Numbered from the stretch's first letter, positions 9,551 to 19,898 are shown. The stretch is DNA of 35,579 nucleotides from Hondaea fermentalgiana (GCA_014084085.1 NPFB01000042.1:77319-112897); one strand, 5' to 3'. Notes: a model not told the origin generated them from the letters alone. Made by a program: numbers and translations.

Positions 9551-12500
9551 GTGGAGAGCCTGCATCCGCTCCTGGCACGACTTTCAGTTTCTGTTTCAAA
9601 GCATACTTTTTAGGTTTCTTCCCAGTTTCTTTGTCGAGCCATTGCGAGTACTCGTGACGCAGCCGGATGAGCTCGTGAAGCTCACCTGCTGCCGAGGCCT
9701 CCTCGAAAGAATCGTAGGCGTCCAGATGTTCTTCTTTTTCTTGGGATCGCGCTTCATTTCTACGCATACTGGTCATCGCGTCGAACGCCGCTTTTTCTTC
9801 CTCACTTGCATAATGCCCAACGTGCGCTCGATGCGCGACTGCGCGCGCGCGCATTTCTGCTTTGAACAGTTTCGTTCTGTTGAGCTTGTTGAGAGCCAGC
9901 TGCTCCAAGAGTCGTCCGACAAGCGCGTGTTGAAAATTCGCTTGCTGTGAGGTCCATGCCAATTTTAGAAGTCGATACAAGGCCGTCGTGCAAACGTACA
10001 CCTGGGTCTTGGCATCCTCTGCGCACAGATACAAAAGTCCGATGAGAGCGCTCTGCTTCCGGGCATCGTTGCTTGCGCGGTCCGCAGGCGATGCGTCGGC
10101 GGGGGCCTCGTGGCATGCAAACTGTACCAGAGACTTGACAACCCTGGAGCGGCGAAGAAGCTCGTGACCCGTTTCCGAAATCTCAACGCGGCTAAAAAGC
10201 TGCGCGCCAAAGGACTGCTGTTCGACCGCAATGCAGAGACACTGTCGATAGTCCTGACAAATGAATCTGCGCGCCACTGCTATCAGGGCAGGCTCGGAAA
10301 CCTCCCGTTTGAAAGGTAGCGCCGCGAGTATCGAGGCGGCAAGACGTTTTGACTGTGCAGCACTCTTGAGATATTGCGGGAGATCTTCCTCATACGGAGC
10401 GCAGCATGTCGTGAAGAGAGTATCCATCACCTCGGCACTGAGCGTCGCACGCTGAAAGTGAACGGACCGGGTCATAATAATCACGCGCCACAATTTGAGT
10501 GCATGAATAAGTACTTCATAATGGCTTGTCTTCTCGGGACCGGGGTGCACGTGTGCGCTTGCGCTTGCGAACTCTTCCACCATAGCGCATAGCATTTGAA
10601 CGCCGCGTGCGTCGACAAACGTCTCTGCGTTTTGCACGTCTTGAAGAATCAATGTGAGGGCCATGCATACGTGCACTACGCATTCGTGAACATGAAAAGG
10701 GCGACCTGGAAGCGCCAGCAAGCGCGAAAGACTTGCTAAAAGGACTTCGACTGCGCTTCCTCCTTCAGATGTGCCCATGAGACGTCTACGCGAGGGGCAC
10801 TCTGCTGCGTGCTGCACAACTTCAAGCAGATACGTCACGATCAAGAGGTCCGCAGCCTCTTGCCGGCCTTTGTGCGCCGAGATGAACATGGTACGATGGT
10901 CAATGAGTGTCAGCACGTTGCTGAGAATTTCTGCTGCAGCTACATCTGGAGTGTACTTCATGACTCGACATAACAAAAAGGCCACGTTGTCCTCATTCGG
11001 ATACGCAAGCAAAGTATCCACGACGAGTACGGGTTCGACGCCGGATGTAACTTCGCAAAGGTGGGCCTTTGCCCTTTTTGCGTCCTTCATCTCTTCGAAA
11101 GCAATGAGGAAGCGATTCAGGACGTCAATGCTGCATTGCCGAGCCTGTGGTGTGATGCACTCGAGAAAGGCTGCAATGTGCGATAGATGGTTAGGAAGCA
11201 AATGCTCGGCAATATCTTCTGCCGAGATGTATCTGGCCTCGAGCAAAGAGCGAAGGCCAACGAGTGCACAGCGCTCCGTATCTCCAAGAATCCATTCGAG
11301 CGGGTGTTCCTCCACGTGAATTTCGCATGCGTCACCGTTGGCACTAGATGTCGCGGGATCGTCGTCCATTTCCGCGCCGTTACCTTGCGCTGGCTGACCC
11401 GTCTCGAGCGCGCGGAGCGCAGCTAGCTCGGCAGCTTCCTCGGCAGCTCTTGCTTTTAGCGCACGCTCGGCATTCTTCGCCTCGGAAATGACGACCCACT
11501 CAAGACGCACCATATTTGCAGTTTTGCAAAACAGCTTTGCGAGCTCAAGAAAAAGGGCTTGGTTTGGTGCTGTGAGCTCCATCTGATCCTGAATGTTCCA
11601 CACTGCAGTGCTCAAGAGAAAGATCGTTTGCAGTAGGGCAACTCGTACAATTGTGGGCCGTGAGTCAACTTCCTTGTCCTCGAGAGAACATACTTTGCGG
11701 AGTTGCGTCACATAGCTGCTCAGAACCGCAGCAGACCCAGGAACGACAAAGTCTCCCAGGGCCTCGAGCTGCTTCTCTTCGCCTTCTGCCGTTGCGGCAG
11801 ATATTATCAGCCCTTGGTACGCCCAGTCTGCAAGCGCAAGAATACGCCGCAAAGCCCCACTTCGACACAAGAGATCTGCGGAGACGTGCAAAGGCAGATC
11901 GGTGCAAGCCTTGGTCACCGCACTGCTAGCGAGCACAATGGTTGACAAATCTGTTCGAGCCAACGAGCCCTTTGTTTCTACATCGTGCACAATGAGTTGC
12001 GGCGACGCAAAATGATTTGTCACTTTGGTCAGTATTGCCCGCTTCGCGTCGTCGGAAATCTTATCGCTCTTAATGTAGGCGGCCAAAGTGTTGTTCAGAA
12101 TGACCAAACTCCCGAGGAGAACCACGCCATCGTTTGCGCGACGACCCAGATCTGCAAAACAGCCTAAAGCTTCCGTGCTGCGACAATACTCGTCTTCTTC
12201 AACGAAGCTTGACAAGGCAGCAGCGGCGCACACGTAGTATAACGCTTCGGTAGTTGGCTTGGAGGAGCGGAGCGAGTCCGCGGCCTTGAGCGCTGGGACA
12301 ATCGATGTCATCGGGCTCCGTTCTTTTGATATCGAATCGCGCAAAGCGTCAACGTGCCTTGCGACTGCCCATGCTGCTAGACCGAGGTATCGATTGACCT
12401 CATAGGAATCGGCCCGTGAAGGCCGCCGCTTCGCGAGCGTTCGTATGAAAGCACAAAGCGGGTCCCACGCAAATCTTTCGAGAGACTCGTTTTGCAATAG

Positions 12501-13223
12501 CTGAAAGACCTCAAACAGGATGGTGTCCGTCATTGTCCCATGCCGTGCAAGAATATCGAGCAGGTCGCGAAATGCTCGCATCGTCAGTAGCTCCTGACGC
12601 TGTGGATGCACGGCTCTCCATTCTTTGTACAAGGCGGCCAGCGCCCATGGGCTTTCAAGTGTGATTTCCTCTTTTGCTCGCTTCTCGTCGAATGCACCAG
12701 GGAAGGCAAGGCCTCTGACGGCAAATACGGGCTTCAGTGGACGGGGGACAGCGTCGATAGCCTCCTGTCGCTTCCTTTGCGCCTCGGCTACAGGATTCTT
12801 TTTCTTTTTCTTTTTCTTCTTCTTGGTCACCGATTTCTTGGTTATCGAAGCCTTTGACGCCGTCTCAGATACTTTTCCATCCTTATCGTTTGTGTCTGGG
12901 ATGGGGAAGTCAAGCTCGACCTGCTCGCAAGCTGCACGAAAGGCGGCCTCCCGCTTTGCGACGAGCCGGGCAGAGATTTTATCTCGAATGTCCTTGACAA
13001 GGTCAGAGACATCATCGGGCGATTGTAGCTGTGCAGCGCTTGCACGCCACACTGCTTTCGTCCCGCCTTCATCTTCTCCGGAGATTTCGCCGACATCACT
13101 CGAGCCTTCGTCGACATTCCCTTCGCCATCATCGCCGAACACCTGCACGATCACGGAGAGCCTTGCAAGCTCCTCGTCTTGAAAAGTCTGGTCATTCTTG
13201 CCCTCCTCAATCTCCGTTGACAT
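7917..13223 (-). CDS. Large helical-repeat (ARM-like) orphan protein
   Basis: Encodes 1768 aa in one uninterrupted frame, starting at the ATG at 13223 (A at -3). The N-terminus is acidic (about 1-60), followed by a Lys run (about 134-142). Residues about 180-1180 are rich in Leu/Ala helices with an ARM/HEAT-like rhythm (for example VDARGVQMLCAMVEEF and GALRRILALADWAYQG). A poly-Gln tract with an embedded His lies at about 1226-1246. A distinct C-terminal region (about 1290-1700) holds Trp-containing motifs such as KLWVFKDS, KLWQFKES and KYWVPGICC that look conserved. No enzyme motif, signal peptide or membrane segment was seen. A large scaffold is likely. I could not assign it to a family; RPAP1-type and CTNNBL1-type architectures were considered, but their signature motifs were not found. 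Confidence 0.75.
9486..9549 (-). repeat. CAG/CAA repeat coding poly-Gln
   Basis: A mixed CTG/TTG tract on the + strand reads as about twenty Gln codons with one His in the orphan protein. The distal 30 bases are pure CTG units, the proximal part mixed. Confidence 0.9.
12793..12822 (-). repeat. AAG/AAA repeat coding poly-Lys
   Basis: A pyrimidine-rich + strand tract encodes about nine consecutive Lys near residue 134 of the orphan protein; a nuclear or RNA-contacting basic patch is possible. Confidence 0.8.
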
Positions 13224-13875
13224 GCTCACGCGTCTGTCTGTTTGCCAGACCTCGCTCGTGCGCGAGGGCGCTCGGTACTCAAGCCTTTGTGTGGCCACGT
13301 CCGTCTGTCAGTCTGTCCGCGCCGCCCGCGTGGTTCGCTTTTTTTTGTTGTTACTCCTGATTGTTCGAAAGAGCGGTTCTTGAGCTCGCAGCGCGAGCAA
13401 GCGAGCGAGGACCGCACACGCGCAAGGTCCAGTGCGCGCGTGTTCCTTGCCGCGCTTCCCTTGCCTCGCCTCGCCTCGCGAAATCGCGAGGCTTGAGGTT
13501 GAGAGAATACCTGAGTACACACCGTCCGTACTTATATTCTTGTGAACGGAAAGGTGTGCGAGTCTTTACTTGGTTTGACAAAGAGAATGAAATGACAACC
13601 TTTCTGTTTTGCTTTTTCTCACGTGACTGTATATGTTGATGCAGTGATCACCCAAGCCTCGATTCGGGTGACGAGAAGGCTGGTGATTGAATTCAGTCAT
13701 CATCGAGCACGAGAGATGAACTACAGTTAGACAGTAGGCGCAGAGGGCAGGCGTCGAAAAATAAATCAAACTAAAAATGTACATTGAGAAATATAGCCAG
13801 ACTATTGAACTTTCAAGCGTGGGCCAAGTCGTCTCGTTAATCTAAGCAGCGTTAGCATCTGGCCATACGCTGGAA
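13224..13875. promoter_or_regulatory. Promoter of the large orphan / 3' end of the transporter gene
   Basis: Two genes on the minus strand follow each other here. The part near 13224-13500 is GC-rich with a T8 tract (about 13339-13346) and probably holds the promoter and leader of the large orphan; the part near 13560-13875 is AT-richer and should hold the transporter 3' UTR. No gene was recognised. Confidence 0.4.
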
Positions 13876-15261
13876 TCAGTGCGCTGCTCTTGGAGCTGCT
13901 CCTGTCATCCCGGTCGAAGATATCGAGTGCAGATGCGTGGAAACCATATTTTCCGTAAGAGCTTTATGCAATACCTCAAGCGTCACGCGTTTAAGGTTAA
14001 GCGCAGAAAAGACAGAGGCTCCGTGACAAAAGATATCCTGACCGACAGCTTCTTGGATTGGCTTGAAGCGAAGCAAAATGCCGAATTTACGGCAAAGAAA
14101 GATGAATAAAAGCGTCGGAAGCGCAGCGCACAGTCCAACAAAGGAAAGGCCCGCAAGTTGTGCGCCCAGGAATGTAAAGCTGCCCTCCTTGATTAGACTT
14201 GCCTCCGTCTCTATGCTCAAGCAAGCGGAACCTGTTGGCTCAGCAAGAAGCCCCGGAAGAAGCGTGCCGACGAAACCACCAACCAAGTGAACCGAGATTA
14301 CCCCGCCCACATCTTCGATACATGTTTGGCGCATCAACCAAGAATGAAGATAAAGAACGAGAAAGGGGGCAATGGTTGCAGTCACAACAACGTCCCGCGT
14401 CGCAATGAGGTGAGTACCACCGGAAATCGCCAAGATTCCGGTAAGAGCCGCCATAAACGTGGTTGTCGCATAAACGTGCCCCCGCACCACACGGGACGCC
14501 AGCATTCCCACGCATCCGGCTATGGACGCGCCAAGAATTGTGTGAAAGGCCACCAGGCCAACTGCAGCCGGGTTCGTTGCCATCATGTCTCCTGTCGTTG
14601 CGGCAGTCCAAGACACATGCAAACCCATGAGACTGGCAATTGGGCCACGATGATCCCTAGAGTAAAGACTACGGACTGCAGAAAGCTCCACCCGGGTGAG
14701 ATCCCCATATCTTGGTGCGCGATTGGCCGCATTCCCGATCCTCAGACCGAGGTGGGAAGCCCATATAAGACTGATGATACCTCCGAAAAAATGAATACCG
14801 GCGGCCCCGTTTGCATCACGAAAACCCAGGCCTGTCAAAAAGCCGTCCGAGAACCGCGTGGCGTGTACCACGCCGCGCGCGAGCGCCATGATAAGAACAA
14901 TAAAGACCAAATGTGCTTTGGGAGGAACTCTTGATCCCGTCGCTCCTAAAAAGATGGCCAACGTTGTTCCAAAGAGGGCAAAATCATGAAGCCATGCAAT
15001 TCCACGTGCATGGTCGTGGAGCGACACGCCTTCGAGCTGACCATTCTGATATAAATCCCAGGAAAACGCCCACCACGCGATAGCGCCGACGGCAATGTTA
15101 CTTGCAGCCTTGGCGTAAATGTGCACTCGATCTACGCTTCTCGCCAAACCTGCATACAAGACAACAAATTCAAGTTGCATCCAAAAGAGAAAGAATGTGT
15201 TGACCAGCAGGCCAACTTCGCTTATGGCGAGAGTGGTGCACTCCTTTATCGAATTTGCCAT
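13876..15261 (-). CDS. Ammonium transporter (Amt/Mep/Rh) family protein, divergent
   Basis: Encodes 461 aa with about eleven hydrophobic segments, the usual size and topology of the family. These proteins form trimers that conduct ammonia/ammonium across membranes. Family features: an Asp (D149) eight residues before the first pore His (H157, in RDANGAAGIHFFGG), the second pore His (H325, in GGVISVHLVGGFVG), and the WxxxxTG segment near 218. From remembered alignment to E. coli AmtB, the two Phe gate residues (F107, F215) correspond to Leu and Ala here, and the S219 site to Asp. Transport, sensing or altered selectivity are all possible. The start is the ATG at 15261 (G at -3, G at +4); an upstream in-frame TTG was rejected. 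Confidence 0.85.
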   Translation of the reverse strand: MANSIKECTTLAISEVGLLVNTFFLFWMQLEFVVLYAGLARSVDRVHIYAKAASNIAVGAIAWWAFSWDLYQNGQLEGVSLHDHARGIAWLHDFALFGTTLAIFLGATGSRVPPKAHLVFIVLIMALARGVVHATRFSDGFLTGLGFRDANGAAGIHFFGGIISLIWASHLGLRIGNAANRAPRYGDLTRVELSAVRSLYSRDHRGPIASLMGLHVSWTAATTGDMMATNPAAVGLVAFHTILGASIAGCVGMLASRVVRGHVYATTTFMAALTGILAISGGTHLIATRDVVVTATIAPFLVLYLHSWLMRQTCIEDVGGVISVHLVGGFVGTLLPGLLAEPTGSACLSIETEASLIKEGSFTFLGAQLAGLSFVGLCAALPTLLFIFLCRKFGILLRFKPIQEAVGQDIFCHGASVFSALNLKRVTLEVLHKALTENMVSTHLHSISSTGMTGAAPRAAH

Positions 15262-15505
15262 TGCGCTTGCGCTCTCGAGGAAGGGGAGAAGCAAACAAGG
15301 TGCTGCTTGCTTTCAGCGAGTGCGACGCGCTCTGCGCGTCGCCAGCACGCTGGTCAACAGGCCGACCAGCGCGATCGCGTAAACGTGCAGCGCCTCGAAT
15401 GTAAAGATGGATTGACGGACGCAGGTGCCCTTCCGATTATCGGGCACCTCGTCCCCGAAGAATGAGTTTGGAGAATGACGACGACACACACGGAGGCCAC
15501 CTTCC

Positions 15506-15537
15506 ATCCTTCCTTCCTTCCTTCCTTCCTTCCTTCT
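15506..15537. repeat. (CTTC)n microsatellite
   Basis: About eight tandem CTTC/TTCC units upstream of the ammonium-transporter-family gene. Confidence 0.9.
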
Positions 15538-15922
15538 CTTTGGACAGAGGAGCCACCTTGAGTCCGCAAAATAGGTGTCCGCACGCCCTCGCTACTCGTG
15601 ACTAACAATTTAAAGGTCGAGTTAGTGGGGAAGAGGAGAGTCCGTCTGTAGCCATTGTCATCATAAGAAGAAAGAAAATAAAGTTGTTGAAAAGCAAGAC
15701 TTCATGAGAACGTAACCGCTCTGAGCGCGCGCTGGCTTGAAAAAGAAATCATGGCGCATTCTGCGGTGTTTTGCCTTTCCAATGCTCGAAGCAAACAGAG
15801 GAGGAACCCGATGAATCGATCGCCACAGCTCCTCCTTTTCTCTTTAGGGCTTTTCGTTCAGAGAAAGGAGACTTGCGAGTCCTCGCTTTCTGGTCTTGGC
15901 ACGGTCGGCCACCTCGAGCTAT

Positions 15923-15951
15923 CTGCTGCTGCTGCTGCTGCTGCTGCTGCT
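15923..15951. repeat. (CTG)n microsatellite
   Basis: Nine to ten CTG units in a region without a recognised gene. Confidence 0.9.
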
Positions 15952-16260
15952 CATGAGTCGGAGAAGCTCCACTCAAATTGGTCAGGTCGACTCCAGTGCC
16001 AGGACCTGGTCCATCGGACTCGCGCTGGGGTCGCGGCCGCCTCCCGGCCTGCAGCCCCTAGATCAGCTAGCCATTTAGCAATCACCGCCAGCCATTCAGT
16101 CAGCCATGTGAAAGTCGAAATCTGAGAGTCCGAGTGTCCGAGTCCGGGATCCGACTCCGCGAACAGACTCAACGGATCTTTTTTTAGGGGCCTAGTGAGC
16201 CCTGTCGACCGCCCGTTTCGCGCTTCGTGATCGTATTGGCTGTTCTCGGCCCTAAGCCTA

Positions 16261-16766
16261 CTACTGACTCGTTGGTTCGATTGCGGCATGCTGTGTGCCT
16301 ACCGGACCTGGCGCAAGCGAGGAGGGCTGGGCCTCGGCGACCTGTGTGCGGAGCTTGAGGGCATGAAGGGAGGCCCGAAATCCACCTCGCAAGCCCTCAA
16401 ATTCCTTTTGCATGTCGTCAAAGCCGTGTACGCTGCGCATGAGCACGTTGTGCTCTGCGATGGCAAGCTCAAGGTCGACTTCCACGAGCGCGTCCTCCTG
16501 ATGTGTGAGCCGCTGCGCCCGACAGCATTTTTGTGAAAAGAGATAGATCGATTCAAGTGTTGTGAGCATTCAAGTCTTGCGAGCGCGCATGGCCCAAATC
16601 AGCTCTGCGAATGATATTTCGCGAAAGAAATGAAACATACCTCCTGCAGCGCCTGTCGCGTCCGCGCCAACACGCGGTCGGCCTTTGCCAGCGCGTTTCT
16701 GCGCGTCTCCAGCACCTCCGCCAGAGACTGGCCCTCGACGCTGCGTTCCACGGCGGTGATCTCCAT
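16261..16766 (-). CDS. Small helical protein, two exons (hypothetical)
   Basis: Exon 1 is 16766-16641 (ATG at 16766, 42 codons). The intron is 16640-16513, starting GTATGT and ending GGGCGCAG after a pyrimidine tract. Exon 2 is 16512-16261 (83 codons plus TAG). The intron is in phase 0 and the joined frame gives 125 aa. The sequence is helical and charged (LAEVLETRRNALAKADRVLA; then LVEVDLELAIAEHNVLM), suggesting a coiled-coil subunit, but I do not recognise a family. The reading frame may extend further upstream: plausible coding text (QFKTNSADVAQNLVLQLA; then GLSVVSEATTEPLFDLG) lies at 16800-16960 but in two other frames. It is divergent from the LRR-deaminase gene with a short shared upstream region. 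Confidence 0.55.
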
Positions 16767-17126
16767 GCTCCTTTCAACGCTTGACACGGGTCGACGGCCT
16801 CCACCCAAGGTCGAAGAGCGGCTCCGTCGTCGCCTCGGAGACGACGCTGAGTCCCCTCTTGCGCGTGGCCGCCACGCGCGAGCTGCAGCACGAGGTTCTG
16901 CGCGACGTCAGCCGAGTTGGTTTTGAACTGCCTGATCGAGGTCTGTTGCATGCAAGCATGCATCGCACGCCATGTGGCAGAGCGCGACCCAGCAGAACGC
17001 TAGCGCCGGGCACGGCGGCGGCCAGCTTGGCTTCCTTGGCGCCAGGACCGTGTCGCCCAGCTCTGTACTTCCTTCGTCTCTCTCTCGCTCGCTCTCTGCG
17101 CAGCGTGGCAGGCCAGGCGTCGCGAC
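16767..17126. promoter_or_regulatory. Divergent upstream region, helical protein (-) / LRR-deaminase (+)
   Basis: A short, very GC-rich divergent space. Its left part (16767-16965) contains frame-shifted coding-like text that may belong to the small helical protein. Its right part (about 17070-17126) has TCTCTCTCGCTCGCTC-like pyrimidine/GC repeats just ahead of the deaminase ATG. Confidence 0.4.
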
Positions 17127-19604
17127 ATGAGCGCCAAGACGAAAGCCGGGGCCACGGACGAAGACGTGGTCCTCGTGCTCGGGGAGGCGCCGGGCGAGGA
17201 CGCGACTCCGCCTCAGGACGCCCGCGAGGTCTGGGAGTTGGTGGACCAGCTTGTTGAGGAAGAGCATGTCCCGCTCGAGGCTCGGATGACCGAAGACCGC
17301 CAGGGCGTAGCGGAGATTTGCCATTCCAGCTGCGGTGCGGCGCTGTGCCGATTGGAGGTGCACTACGTAGCGCCCAAGAAATTGCGCCGAGCGTCAAAGC
17401 GACCGCACATGGTGAGGTTCACAGCAAAACTGAGAATGATGCAAGCCAACGTTTGTTCAGAAATGTCTACTCTGATGGACCGCCTCGCGACATGCGAATG
17501 TGGACGCGTCCCCCGCCTCGGCAGTGAGCAAGGAGAGCTCGAGCTGAGACTTCGGAGAGTTGGAGCCTCGAACCAAACGACCACCCAAGACCTTTCCATC
17601 TTGCGTGAAGCGCGAGCGACAAAGGCCTTGCAACGTCTTGAGAAAACATTGAGCGCGATTCGTGACGCTTTTGAAAGCGCCCCAGCGCCTCGTGAAGAAG
17701 TCGTCTTGAGCCGTCTCGGGATTGGAGGCGCTGCACAACACAGCAAAGACATTGAATTGGTGTGTGAGCAAGCGTTGGCTGAAAAAACTCGAAAGCTTGA
17801 TCTCAGTCGCAATGATATAGACGATACCTTGGCCTCAAAGCTCGTGACCCTGGCCCAAAGCTCGCCAAATTTGTGTAGTATCTTGCTCTCTGGTAATCGA
17901 CGGGTTTCTGCTGAGGCAAAGCAGGAAATTGAGGGCCTCTTGGCCGTAAACGCGCTCCGAGCCGCGGCAGAGGACCCGGACGCGATGCGATCGCTCAATC
18001 AGCGCGAGCTTGGAGATATTGGCGCGTGCATTGTGGCGCAGCATCTGCGTCTCCCCCATGTGAAAGCACCCTCAAGTTTGTACCTTCTCGGCCTTGCAAA
18101 GGCTGGCATTGGGGCTCGCGGCGCTGAAGCGCTCGCCGATGCGCTTGCGAGCTCAAGCAGCTACGCAAAGACCATTCGCATCGTTGAACTGTACAGCAAC
18201 GAACCCGGACTTCATTGGGCGACATTTTGCGCGAGACTTATACGTCAGAATCGACTCCAGAGTATTGATGTAGGCTCAAACGGGCTCGACGATGAAGGCG
18301 CCATGCTTATTGCGGAGGCGCTCTTGGACGTATCGGAAGCTTCGCACCTTGCAGAGCTCCATCTGGACTACAATCGCATCACTGGCCAGGGGTTGCGCGT
18401 ATTGACCCAAGCCGCAGAGCGCGCTCTCGCCCTGCATACCGTCTGGCTTCATGGGAATCCTATTTCCACGTCAGAAAACGGATTGGAAAGGCTTCTACGC
18501 CCGCGTCAGCAGGCTCGACTCGGGATCCCATCAAGGGGCGCGATGGTTCAAGACCTGCAAGCACGCGTCGAAGAGCTCCTCCGTCCATCGCGCATATTCC
18601 TCCGAGATCTGGATCAGGGTAGCGCTTGGCCTCCAGATTCTCTGGCTGACGAAGTGGCATCAATTTGTGTCGAAGCGTACACGACAGTGTGCCCCGGGCA
18701 CGCACAAACCACGTTGGGACGATCCGTTCTTGCGGGCATTGTACAGCAGAGAGACAGCAGGCTTACTCTGGTCTCACTGGGTGTTGGCACTCGATTTGTA
18801 GATGCGAGACTTGTCGCCTCGGACCATTTTGGGGATCGTGTCAAAGATTCGCACGCCGAAGTCTTGGCGCGGCGGGGATTCCACAAGTACCTCGCTTCGC
18901 ATCTTGCGCTTGCCGTTGCGCAATCTCGATGTTCCGTGAAGGCTGAGGACAAGGAAGGACAAGACACAGAACAAGAGAGACAGCAAGAGTGCATTCTACA
19001 AAACACAGAGCCCCGTAGTTGCGGTGGAACTCATAGTGAATGTGATTTTAAGCTCCGTCCTGGGATCATTTTCCACCTCTTTACAAGTATGGCGCCGTGC
19101 GGGTCCGCCAGTTCGCTGAGTCTCGACCCGTGCACTCCGAGCTGCAAAGGAGGAGCAGGGACGGCTTGCGCCGTGTACCGGGAAGGCGAGCGTCACAGCT
19201 GCACTGACAAGGTCCAGCGATGGGCCGCGCAAGGACTCCAAGGCAAGCTGTTGAAGAAGAGCATTGGCAAAGTTCCTTTGGGCCGCGTCGTCATAGGGCA
19301 AAAGTGGTCTGAGCGATGTGCGCAAGTTATTCCTGGGGCAATATCTTGCTCGCAGAAACCGCTCAATGCCCTTCAAGGCACCAAGACATTTCAGCAAAGG
19401 GGTGACTCTGATGCGAGCTTTGCTTGGTGGCACGGTCTTGGAGCCACAAGCAAAGCGATTTCTTTTGACGGAAAAACCGGGCTCACAATTGATGCGCAAG
19501 CCGTGGCGCTCGCACCTCGATGTCTAGCGCTCGAACATGAGGCTGCTCTGCAGTTTACGCACTCACCCACTCCGACGGGCTCTGCCAAGGAACAGAAAAT
19601 CTAG
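17127..19604 (+). CDS. Leucine-rich-repeat protein fused to ADAT1/ADAR-type adenosine deaminase
   Basis: Encodes 825 aa in one frame. Residues 1-210 are an unrecognised helical region. Residues about 215-450 carry ribonuclease-inhibitor-like leucine-rich repeats (RKLDLSRNDIDD, LQSIDVGSNGLDDEGA, LAELHLDYNRITGQG, LHTVWLHGNPIS). Residues about 508-800 are an adenosine deaminase (editase) domain with all zinc/catalytic elements: H576 and proton-shuttling E578 in DSHAEVLARRG, C658 in APCGSAS, and C692 in SCTDKVQRW. ADAT1/Tad1 enzymes convert A37 to inosine in eukaryotic tRNA-Ala; the absence of double-stranded-RNA-binding domains favours ADAT1 over ADAR. ADAT1 proteins are normally about 400-500 aa without LRRs. 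The C-terminus seems short for the family, and a 3' exon may exist. The start is the ATG at 17127. Confidence 0.88.
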   Translation: MSAKTKAGATDEDVVLVLGEAPGEDATPPQDAREVWELVDQLVEEEHVPLEARMTEDRQGVAEICHSSCGAALCRLEVHYVAPKKLRRASKRPHMVRFTAKLRMMQANVCSEMSTLMDRLATCECGRVPRLGSEQGELELRLRRVGASNQTTTQDLSILREARATKALQRLEKTLSAIRDAFESAPAPREEVVLSRLGIGGAAQHSKDIELVCEQALAEKTRKLDLSRNDIDDTLASKLVTLAQSSPNLCSILLSGNRRVSAEAKQEIEGLLAVNALRAAAEDPDAMRSLNQRELGDIGACIVAQHLRLPHVKAPSSLYLLGLAKAGIGARGAEALADALASSSSYAKTIRIVELYSNEPGLHWATFCARLIRQNRLQSIDVGSNGLDDEGAMLIAEALLDVSEASHLAELHLDYNRITGQGLRVLTQAAERALALHTVWLHGNPISTSENGLERLLRPRQQARLGIPSRGAMVQDLQARVEELLRPSRIFLRDLDQGSAWPPDSLADEVASICVEAYTTVCPGHAQTTLGRSVLAGIVQQRDSRLTLVSLGVGTRFVDARLVASDHFGDRVKDSHAEVLARRGFHKYLASHLALAVAQSRCSVKAEDKEGQDTEQERQQECILQNTEPRSCGGTHSECDFKLRPGIIFHLFTSMAPCGSASSLSLDPCTPSCKGGAGTACAVYREGERHSCTDKVQRWAAQGLQGKLLKKSIGKVPLGRVVIGQKWSERCAQVIPGAISCSQKPLNALQGTKTFQQRGDSDASFAWWHGLGATSKAISFDGKTGLTIDAQAVALAPRCLALEHEAALQFTHSPTPTGSAKEQKI

Positions 19605-19898
19605 TAAAAGGGGTTAAAAAGGAATGTAATGGATAGTACGTACCCATGGGGACGGGCTGCGCTCGGAGAGTCACATATCCCGTTTTATACACAGCCGTGG
19701 CATAAGCCTCTACAAAGGACAGTTGAAAGCGCGGAAGAAAAAGCATGTGAAGAGCCATCTCTCAAGCCATCCATGCGTGCCAGCGGCTGGGCTTGCCTCA
19801 TGTCCCCAAGACTTTGGAGATGTGAGGACAAATGGCGCCATGAGTGGGTCAACCATTGATCATCCAATGTCACGCGACGCGGAGCTACCGCGTCGTGC

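Larger units (their letters stand above)
15262..16260. promoter_or_regulatory. Promoter of the transporter gene / gene-poor stretch
   Basis: Holds a CTTC tetranucleotide repeat (15506-15537) and a CTG trinucleotide repeat (15923-15951). Small open frames cross the CTG repeat on both strands (poly-Ala or poly-Gln), but nothing else in them looks conserved. Probable transporter promoter near 15262-15480. Confidence 0.4.

Noticed and set aside
15751..16125. Small frames across the CTG repeat (poly-Ala on +, poly-Gln on -)
   Set aside because: No conserved text outside the repeat; either frame could arise by chance.
16908..17363. Minus-strand frame of 151 codons opposite the deaminase N-terminus
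   Set aside because: The + strand frame continues into clear LRR and deaminase domains with matching codon bias, so the minus frame is taken as a shadow.
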